Made by a program: the position numbers and the translations under genes. Below, in pieces: positions 58,639-64,000 of a DNA stretch of 64,000 nt. The DNA is taken from assembly GCF_014195485.1 (NCBI RefSeq), contig NZ_JACIBU010000001.1:3534001-3598000 (forward strand), in the 5' to 3' direction. Positions within the stretch are counted from its first letter, which is position 1. Every line of letters starts with the position of its first letter. A model generated the notes under the pieces. The model was not told where the DNA came from. It saw only the letters and a program-made list of their open reading frames with translations, and ran no database searches. This stretch comes from Modestobacter versicolor (GTDB taxonomy: Bacteria; Actinomycetota; Actinomycetes; Mycobacteriales; Geodermatophilaceae).

Positions 58639-59334
58639 ATGAGCCAGCAGGACGAGCAGGCGCCGCGGGTCGTCATCCGCGACAAGCGGCGCATCGACCC
58701 GACCAGCGGTGCGGCGCGGGTGCCGGCCGGTGACCAGCCGGCCGGCACCGCGCCGGAGCAGGGAGAGCAGATGAGCGAGCACGCACACGAGATGCCGGCG
58801 GACGTCGCCGACCAGCCGGTGGACGGCGTGGTGGTCGACGACGCCGCGCGGCAGCTGGCCGAGCGCACCGAGGACCTGCAGCGGGTCACCGCCGAGTACG
58901 CCAACTACCGGCGGCGGGTGGAGCGCGACCGGGTCCTGGTCGTCGACCAGGCCGCCGAGCGGTTCGCCGGCCAGCTGTTCCCGATCGTCGACGACATCGA
59001 GCGGGCCCGTGACCACGGTGACCTGACCGGTGCCTTCAAGGTCGTCGCCGACCGCGTCCTGGGGCTGCTCGACGGCCTCGGCGTGACGTCGTTCGGCGCG
59101 CCGGGCGACCCGTTCGACCCGGCGCTGCACGAGGCGGTGCTGCACGACACCTCACCGGAGGTGACCGAGCCGACCGCCACCACGGTGCTGCGCCCGGGCT
59201 TCCGGCGCGGCGACCGGGTGCTGCGCACGGCCATGGTCGGCGTCACCGACCCGGAGTCCCCGGCCCCCGCCGCGGCCCCGGTCGCCGGCAGCACCGCCGA
59301 CGACCAGCCGGGCGCGGGCCCGGCCGCCGGCTGA
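58639..59334 (+). CDS. grpE: Nucleotide exchange factor GrpE
   Basis: A 231-residue protein from ATG 58639. The coiled-coil ([29 protein letters not shown]) and head domain ([56 protein letters not shown]) are complete. The N-terminal 65 and C-terminal 30 residues are acidic and disordered. It releases ADP from DnaK. Stem-loops lie in both spacers around it. Confidence 0.95.
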   Translation: MSQQDEQAPRVVIRDKRRIDPTSGAARVPAGDQPAGTAPEQGEQMSEHAHEMPADVADQPVDGVVVDDAARQLAERTEDLQRVTAEYANYRRRVERDRVLVVDQAAERFAGQLFPIVDDIERARDHGDLTGAFKVVADRVLGLLDGLGVTSFGAPGDPFDPALHEAVLHDTSPEVTEPTATTVLRPGFRRGDRVLRTAMVGVTDPESPAPAAAPVAGSTADDQPGAGPAAG

Positions 59335-59351
59335 GCACCACACCCGTCCGC

Positions 59352-59386
59352 CCGGTCCACCCTCCGCACCGCGGAGGGTGGACCGG
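59352..59386 (+). terminator. Perfect 16-bp stem-loop between grpE and dnaJ
   Basis: CCGGTCCACCCTCCGC (59352-59367) pairs exactly with 59371-59386 around the 3-base loop ACC, 17 bp after grpE. Like the dnaK-grpE hairpin it may set lower dnaJ-hspR expression. Confidence 0.75.
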
Positions 59387-59419
59387 CCCGTCAGCAGCCC
59401 AGCAGAGAGGAGGCGCCCG

Positions 59420-60655
59420 ATGAGCAGCACCCGGGACTTCATCGAGAAGGACTACTACGCAGCCCTGGGCGTCGCCAAGGACGCCGACGCCGCGGCGATC
59501 AAGAAGGCCTACCGCCAGCTGGCCCGTGAGCTGCACCCGGACAAGAACCCGGGCAACACGCAGGCCGAGACCCGCTTCAAGGAGGTCTCCGAGGCCTACG
59601 ACGTGCTCTCGGACCCGAAGCGGCGCGCGGAGTACGACGACGCCCGCCGGCTCTTCGGCTCCGGCGGCTTCCGCCCCGGTGCCGGCGCGCCCGGTGGCTT
59701 CCCGGGTGGTTTCCCCGCCGGCGCCCCCGGCGGCCAGCCCTTCGACCTCGGCGACATCTTCGGCGGCGCCGGTGCCCCCGGTGGTGCCGGCCGCGCGGGC
59801 GGGCTCGGCGACATCTTCGGCGGGCTGTTCACCGGCGGCCCGGCCGGTGCGGGTGCCGGCACCCGCGGCCGCCAGCAGGCCGCGTCCGGCCCGGCCCGCG
59901 GCCAGGACGTGGAGACCGAGGCGACGCTCGCCTTCGACGAGGCCGTGCTCGGCGTGACCGTGCCGCTGCGGATGCAGAGCCCGGGCACCTGCCCGACCTG
60001 CCACGGCAACGGGGCCCGCCCCGGCACCAGCCCGCACACCTGCCCGGTCTGCAACGGCGCCGGCGTCACCAGCCGCAGCCAGGGTGCCTTCGCCTTCTCC
60101 GAGCCCTGCCGCGAGTGCCGCGGCACCGGCTCGGTGGTCGACGACCCGTGCCCGGACTGCAAGGGCACCGGCGTCACCAACCAGACCCGCACCATCACCG
60201 TCCGGATCCCGGCCGGGGTCAAGGACGGCCAGCGCATCCGGCTGGCCGGCAAGGGCGCCCCGGGGCGCCGCGGCGGGCCGGCCGGCGACCTGTTCGTGGT
60301 CGTGCACGTCACCGGCTCGGAGCTGTTCGGCCGCAGCGGGAACGACCTCACCCTGACCGTCCCCGTCTCCTTCGCCGAGGCGGCGCTGGGGACGACGCTC
60401 ACCGTGCCCACCCTCGACGGCTCGGTGTCGCTCAAGGTCCCCGCCGGCACCGCCAGCGGGCGCACCTTCCGGGTCCGCGGCCGCGGGGTGCAGACCAAGG
60501 GCGCCTCCGGCGACCTGCTGGTCACCGTGGAGGTCGCCGTCCCCGCCCGGCTCACCCCCGGCGCCCGGGAGGCGATCGAGAAGCTCGCCGCCGAGCTGCC
60601 CGACGACCCGCGGCCGGAGATCACGGCCGTCCTGCGTGACGGAGGTGCCCGATGA
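59420..60655 (+). CDS. dnaJ: Molecular chaperone DnaJ
   Basis: A 411-residue protein from ATG 59420 with GAGAGGAGG upstream. The J domain (1-75) has [35 protein letters not shown] (HPD). A long Gly/Phe region follows, then four zinc-finger repeats ([32 protein letters not shown]) and the C-terminal substrate domain. It delivers clients to DnaK. Overlaps hspR by 4 bp (ATGA). This is the type I DnaJ of the HspR operon (DnaJ1). Confidence 0.97.
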   Translation: MSSTRDFIEKDYYAALGVAKDADAAAIKKAYRQLARELHPDKNPGNTQAETRFKEVSEAYDVLSDPKRRAEYDDARRLFGSGGFRPGAGAPGGFPGGFPAGAPGGQPFDLGDIFGGAGAPGGAGRAGGLGDIFGGLFTGGPAGAGAGTRGRQQAASGPARGQDVETEATLAFDEAVLGVTVPLRMQSPGTCPTCHGNGARPGTSPHTCPVCNGAGVTSRSQGAFAFSEPCRECRGTGSVVDDPCPDCKGTGVTNQTRTITVRIPAGVKDGQRIRLAGKGAPGRRGGPAGDLFVVVHVTGSELFGRSGNDLTLTVPVSFAEAALGTTLTVPTLDGSVSLKVPAGTASGRTFRVRGRGVQTKGASGDLLVTVEVAVPARLTPGAREAIEKLAAELPDDPRPEITAVLRDGGAR

Positions 60656-61083
60656 CCATGCCCGACGCCGGTCGGTCGTTCGCCGAGGACGCACCGGTGT
60701 TCGTGATCTCCGTGGCCGCCGAGCTGGCCGGCATGCACGCCCAGACGCTGCGCCAGTACGACCGGCTCGGGCTGGTCAGCCCCGGCCGCACCCCGGGCGG
60801 TGGCCGCCGGTACAGCCCCCGCGACGTCGCGCTGCTCCGGGAGGTGCAGCGGCTGAGCCAGGAGGACGGCGTCAACCTGGCCGGCATCAAGCGGATCATC
60901 GAGCTGGAGTCGCGGGTGGAGGCGCTGCAGACCCGGGTCGCGGAGCTGCTCGACGAGCTCGAGCTCGCCGAGACCCGCAGAATCGCCGCCGAGTCCGCCG
61001 TCTCCGCGGCCTACCGCCGCGACCTGGTGCCGCGCACCTCGAGCTCCGCGCTGGTGGTGTGGCGGCCGGGCGGTCACGCGTGA
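60652..61083 (+). CDS. hspR: Heat-shock repressor HspR (MerR family)
   Basis: A 143-residue MerR-type protein; ATG 60652 overlaps dnaJ stop and GGAGGTG precedes. [70 protein letters not shown] is the full MerR winged HTH plus coiled-coil with the hallmark [13 protein letters not shown]. It represses dnaK at HAIR sites using DnaK as co-repressor. Overlaps the MarR gene by 4 bp. Confidence 0.96.
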   Translation: MTMPDAGRSFAEDAPVFVISVAAELAGMHAQTLRQYDRLGLVSPGRTPGGGRRYSPRDVALLREVQRLSQEDGVNLAGIKRIIELESRVEALQTRVAELLDELELAETRRIAAESAVSAAYRRDLVPRTSSSALVVWRPGGHA

Positions 61084-61658
61084 CCGGGAACGTCGAGCCC
61101 GCACCGGTCGTCTTCAACGGTGTGACCGTCGACAGCGCCCCGCGCGCCTCCGTGGACAGCGCCTCCCCGGGCAGTGCCGCCCCGCACGGCGCTGCGCCGG
61201 ACAGCCACGCGGCCTACGTGGCCCTGGAACGGGAGATCGCGCTGCTGCTGCGCCGCTCCCGTGCCATCCAGGGCCGGCTGGCCGGCGAGCTGCACCAGGA
61301 CCTGGACGGCGCCGCCTACGGCCTGCTGGTGCTGCTCGACGACGCCGGCCCGCTGCGGGCCAGCGACGTCGTCGCCCGGCTGGGCCTGGACAAGAGCACG
61401 GTGAGCCGGCAGGTCGCGTCGCTGGTCGACCTGGGGCTGGTCGACCGCGCCGCGGACCCCGACGACGGCCGCGCGCAGGTGCTGTCCACCTCCCCGGAGG
61501 GCCACCGCCGGCTCAGCCGGCTGCGGGACGCCCGCCGCGCCCGCTGGGAGGCCGACCTGGCCGGCTGGGAGACCACCGACGTCGCCACCCTGGCCACCCT
61601 GCTGGGCCGGCTCAACCGGCTCGGTGAGGCCCGCGAGGCCGAGGTCACCGGCGGCTGA
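61080..61658 (+). CDS. MarR-family transcriptional regulator
   Basis: A 192-residue protein from GTG 61080 (GTGA overlap with hspR). After an unconserved 45-residue lead, the MarR domain has YVALEREIALLLRRSRAIQGRLAGELHQDLDGAAYGLLVLL, the winged HTH LRASDVVARLGLDKSTVSRQVASLVDLGLVDR and the wing DPDDGRAQVLSTSPEG. Coupling to hspR suggests a stress-related role; the ligand is unknown. A perfect 23-bp terminator follows. Confidence 0.92.
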   Translation: MTGNVEPAPVVFNGVTVDSAPRASVDSASPGSAAPHGAAPDSHAAYVALEREIALLLRRSRAIQGRLAGELHQDLDGAAYGLLVLLDDAGPLRASDVVARLGLDKSTVSRQVASLVDLGLVDRAADPDDGRAQVLSTSPEGHRRLSRLRDARRARWEADLAGWETTDVATLATLLGRLNRLGEAREAEVTGG

Positions 61659-61672
61659 CGACCCACCCGCAC

Positions 61673-61720
61673 ACGCACGAACGGCCCGCCCCGGGAACCC
61701 GGGGCGGGCCGTTCGTGCGT
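61673..61720. terminator. Perfect 23-bp bidirectional stem-loop
   Basis: Arms 61673-61695 and 61698-61720 are exactly complementary with a 2-base loop (AA). It is 15 bp after the marR stop and 5 bp before the stop of the convergent lactate permease gene, so it ends both transcripts. Confidence 0.92.
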
Positions 61721-61724
61721 CAGC

Positions 61725-63476
61725 TCAGGGGATCATCCAGCCCAGCACGTCGGTCGACTGCAGCACCACGATCACGCACATGAACAGCAGCAGGACCAGG
61801 CTCCAGCCGAAGACCTTCCGGAAGAGCTCGCCCTCCTTGCCGGCCATGCCCACGGCCGCGGCGGCGATGGCCAGGTTCTGCGGGCTGACCATCTTGCCCA
61901 GCACGCCGCCGGAGGTGTTGGCCGCGGCCAGCAGCACCGGGTCGAGCCCCGCGCCGGCGGCCGTCTGCACCTGCAGCGCGCCGAACAGCGCGTTCGCCGA
62001 GGTGTCCGAGCCGGTCACCGCCACCCCGATCCAGCCCAGGATCGGGGAGAGGAAGGCGAAGAACGCGCCGGTCTGGGCCAGCCAGGCGCCCAGCGTGGTG
62101 GTCTGCCCCGACTGGTTCATCACGTAGGCCAGCGCGAGCACCGCCATCACCGTGACGATCGCCCACTTGAGCTCGGCGTACGTGCGGCCGTAGGCCTTGA
62201 GCGCCCGGGCCGGCGACACCCGCAGCACGATCGCGGTCAGGATGCCGGCCAGGATCATCAGCGTCCCGGCGGCCGGCAGCCAGTTGAAGGTGTAGTTGGT
62301 CGAGGACAGCTCGGTGTCCGACCCGGGCCCGAAGACGTCCAGCCCCGGCCAGGCGAAGACCGTCGTCCACGGCGAGGCCGCCAGCGCCTCCTTGACCGCG
62401 CTGATGTTCGCCAGCGAGAAGATCACGATGATGATCAGGTACGGCGAGTAGGCCTTGAGCACCTCGCCGCGGGTGTCCGGCACGACCGGGCCGTCCTCGC
62501 GGCTGGCCGGCGCACCCGGGTCGCGCGGGCCCTGGCTGCCGGGCCGGTCGCCGAGCTCCTCGCCGACGGTGGCACCGGCACCGGTGCCGCCCCCACCGGC
62601 GGCCACGGTCTCCCGGGCCGGGCGGGCGAGGTCGGGCGACTCGGACGGCGTCCAGACCCGGAGCATCGCGACGATCGCGGCGGCGGAGACCAGCGCGGCG
62701 ATGATGTCGGTCAGCGGCACCGAGATGTAGTTGGCGGCGACGAACTGGGCGATGGCGAACGCCAGACCCGAGACGAGCGCGACCGGCCAGGTCTGCTTCA
62801 CACCGCGCATGCCGTCGACGACGAAGACCAGCACCAGCGGCACGACGATCGCCAGGATCGGCGTCTGCCGGCCGACCATCGCGCCCAGGTTGTCCACGGT
62901 CAGCCCGGCGTCGTCGTTCACGCCGGAGGTGACCGTGGCCAGGGTGACGATGGGGGTGGCCAGCGCGCCGAACGCGACCGGCGCGGTGTTGGCGATCAGC
63001 GCGACCGCGGCGGCCTTGATCGGGGCGAACCCGAGCGCCATGAGCATCACCACGGTGATCGCGACCGGGGTGCCGAAGCCGGCCAGCGCCTCGAGCAGGG
63101 CGCCGAAGCAGAAGGCGATGATGATCGCCTGGATCCGCTGGTCGGGGCTGACCTTCTCGAACGAGCGGCGGAGCACGTCGAAGTGCCCGGTCTCGACGGT
63201 CAGGTTGTAGACCCAGATGGCGTTCAGGACGATCCACAGGATCGGGAAGAACCCGAACGCGGCGCCCTCGGTGGCGCTGAGCAGCGCCTGGTCGACGGGC
63301 ATCGAGTACAGCACCACCGCCACCAGCAGCGCCACGAGCAGCGCGGCGAGGCCGGCGATCCACGCCTTCACCCGCAACGCGCCCAGCAGGACGAACAGGG
63401 TCAGCAGGGGCAGGACGGCACAGAGGGCGGAGAGCCCCAGGGACCCGTTGACGGGGTCCAGCACCTGTTCGAACAC
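61725..63476 (-). CDS. lctP: L-lactate permease (LctP family)
   Basis: A 583-residue protein from GTG 63476 with GAGGTGAG upstream. It has about 12-14 membrane spans and the LctP signatures FGFFPILWIVLNAIWVYNLT, FCFGALLEALAGFGTPVAIT, IANTAPVAFGALATPIVTLA and GSDTSANALFGALQVQTA. A hydrophilic insert of about 55 residues (GGGGTGAGATVGEELG...) interrupts the middle. It imports lactate or glycolate with protons. An Fe-S oxidoreductase subunit gene lies upstream on the same strand, 84 bp apart. Confidence 0.95.
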   Translation of the reverse strand: MFEQVLDPVNGSLGLSALCAVLPLLTLFVLLGALRVKAWIAGLAALLVALLVAVVLYSMPVDQALLSATEGAAFGFFPILWIVLNAIWVYNLTVETGHFDVLRRSFEKVSPDQRIQAIIIAFCFGALLEALAGFGTPVAITVVMLMALGFAPIKAAAVALIANTAPVAFGALATPIVTLATVTSGVNDDAGLTVDNLGAMVGRQTPILAIVVPLVLVFVVDGMRGVKQTWPVALVSGLAFAIAQFVAANYISVPLTDIIAALVSAAAIVAMLRVWTPSESPDLARPARETVAAGGGGTGAGATVGEELGDRPGSQGPRDPGAPASREDGPVVPDTRGEVLKAYSPYLIIIVIFSLANISAVKEALAASPWTTVFAWPGLDVFGPGSDTELSSTNYTFNWLPAAGTLMILAGILTAIVLRVSPARALKAYGRTYAELKWAIVTVMAVLALAYVMNQSGQTTTLGAWLAQTGAFFAFLSPILGWIGVAVTGSDTSANALFGALQVQTAAGAGLDPVLLAAANTSGGVLGKMVSPQNLAIAAAAVGMAGKEGELFRKVFGWSLVLLLFMCVIVVLQSTDVLGWMIP

Positions 63477-63560
63477 GGTCTCACCTCGTTGTGAGCAGGG
63501 GTGTGGCGTGGGCAGAGGGTGGTCGAACTGGTGTCAGGCTGCAACCGGACGGGGGTCCTC

Positions 63561-64000
63561 TCAGTGCTGCGGGCCGAGGGTGCTGACCGGCAGCCCGCGG
63601 ATCGACGCGTCGAGGACCTCGATGGTGTGCGCCAGCCCGATCCGGGTTCCCTGCCGCTCCAGCGAGGAGGACACCTGCATCAGGCAGCCGGGGTTCGCCG
63701 TCACCAGCAGCTCCGCGCCGGTGGAGGCGATGTTGCGGGCCTTCCGGTCGCCGAGCTCGCGGGCGGGCTCGGGGTTCAGCACGTTCCAGATCCCCGCCGA
63801 GCCGCAGCAGATCTCCGCCTCCGGGATCTCCTTCAGCTGCAGCCCCGGCACCTCGCGCAGCAGCGACCGGGGCTGCTGGCGGATGCCCTGGGCGTGCCCG
63901 AGGTGGCAGGCGTCGTGGTAGGCGATCGTCACCGGCAGCGGGTGCCGGGGGGCGACGCTGCCCAGCTCGGCGAGGAACTCGGAGACGTCACGCACCGACC
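63561..64000 (-). CDS. Glycolate/lactate oxidase iron-sulfur subunit (GlcF-like); 5' part beyond window
   Basis: The C-terminal 146 residues are present; the frame runs off the right edge with no start in view. A CCG domain is clear: IAYHDACHLGHAQGI, EICCGSAGIWNVLNPEP and LLVTANPGCLMQV, matching GlcF (glycolate oxidase) more than LutA/LldE by spacing. It passes electrons from the FAD dehydrogenase to quinone. Placement next to lctP suggests uptake and oxidation of lactate or glycolate. Confidence 0.88.
   Translation of the reverse strand, partial: SVRDVSEFLAELGSVAPRHPLPVTIAYHDACHLGHAQGIRQQPRSLLREVPGLQLKEIPEAEICCGSAGIWNVLNPEPARELGDRKARNIASTGAELLVTANPGCLMQVSSSLERQGTRIGLAHTIEVLDASIRGLPVSTLGPQH

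Overview
The window is a 64-kb piece of a very GC-rich actinobacterial chromosome. It has many GTG starts, frequent 4-bp ATGA or GTGA stop/start overlaps, long shadow reading frames, and DUF3140, DUF3253 and DUF6328 genes typical of Actinobacteria. From gene content I infer a soil or rock actinobacterium, most like Geodermatophilaceae (Blastococcus, Modestobacter, Geodermatophilus). I cannot name the species from sequence alone. There is no prophage, transposase, CRISPR array or plasmid module. The content is core metabolism, transport and regulation, with several unannotated small genes and structured repeats.

Layout. 1-4.4 kb: a truncated serine hydrolase, an FMN/PPOX protein, small conserved genes and a secreted TAP-type peptidase. 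4.4-8.8 kb: an Lrp/AsnC regulator divergent from a three-gene 2-oxo acid dehydrogenase operon (E1 alpha, E1 beta, E2). 8.8-11.9 kb: an AGE-family sugar isomerase, an SRPBCC protein and an APH-type kinase. 11.9-18.2 kb: a complete fructose PTS (ptsH, fruA, fruK and fruR on one strand, ptsI divergent). 18.2-18.8 kb: a gene-poor stretch with repeats, a 51-codon small gene and a long stem-loop. 18.8-24.4 kb: a tyrosine phosphatase, a glycosylase-labelled protein, and an ABC exporter followed by its two-component system. 24.4-31.4 kb: many tiny acidic genes around an acyl-CoA dehydrogenase, VanZ, TetR and a ZnuBC-like pair. 31.4-41.5 kb: ribokinase, a methyltransferase with a type III polyketide synthase, dhaKLM, a zinc-dependent dehydrogenase, an AAC(2')-like acetyltransferase with LysR, and an SDR. 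41.5-43.4 kb: tRNA-Gly(CCC), then a DGPF/ECF42-type sigma module whose sigma gene is frameshifted. 43.4-56.5 kb: a subtilase with Gly/Pro repeats, a PAS/MCP pair, dcd, an MFS carrier, DUF389, an EtfD-like Fe-S reductase and a PadR/HAAS pair. 56.5-61.7 kb: dnaK-grpE-dnaJ-hspR-marR. 61.7-64 kb: lactate permease and a partial GlcF-type subunit.

How parts connect. EI and HPr of the fructose PTS would also supply phosphate to DhaM of the dihydroxyacetone kinase. The acyl-CoA dehydrogenase (about 26 kb) and the EtfD-like reductase (about 54 kb), two ends of the beta-oxidation electron path, share a TTAC-N6-GTAA-type palindrome at nearly the same distance (69 and 71 bp) from their start codons. This suggests one repressor. 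The dnaK operon carries a SigH/SigR-type promoter, a HAIR-like HspR site, and a perfect stem-loop in each of its first two spacers. An ECF42-type promoter (TGTCGA-N17-CGTC) precedes the DGPF gene, matching what is known for that sigma group.
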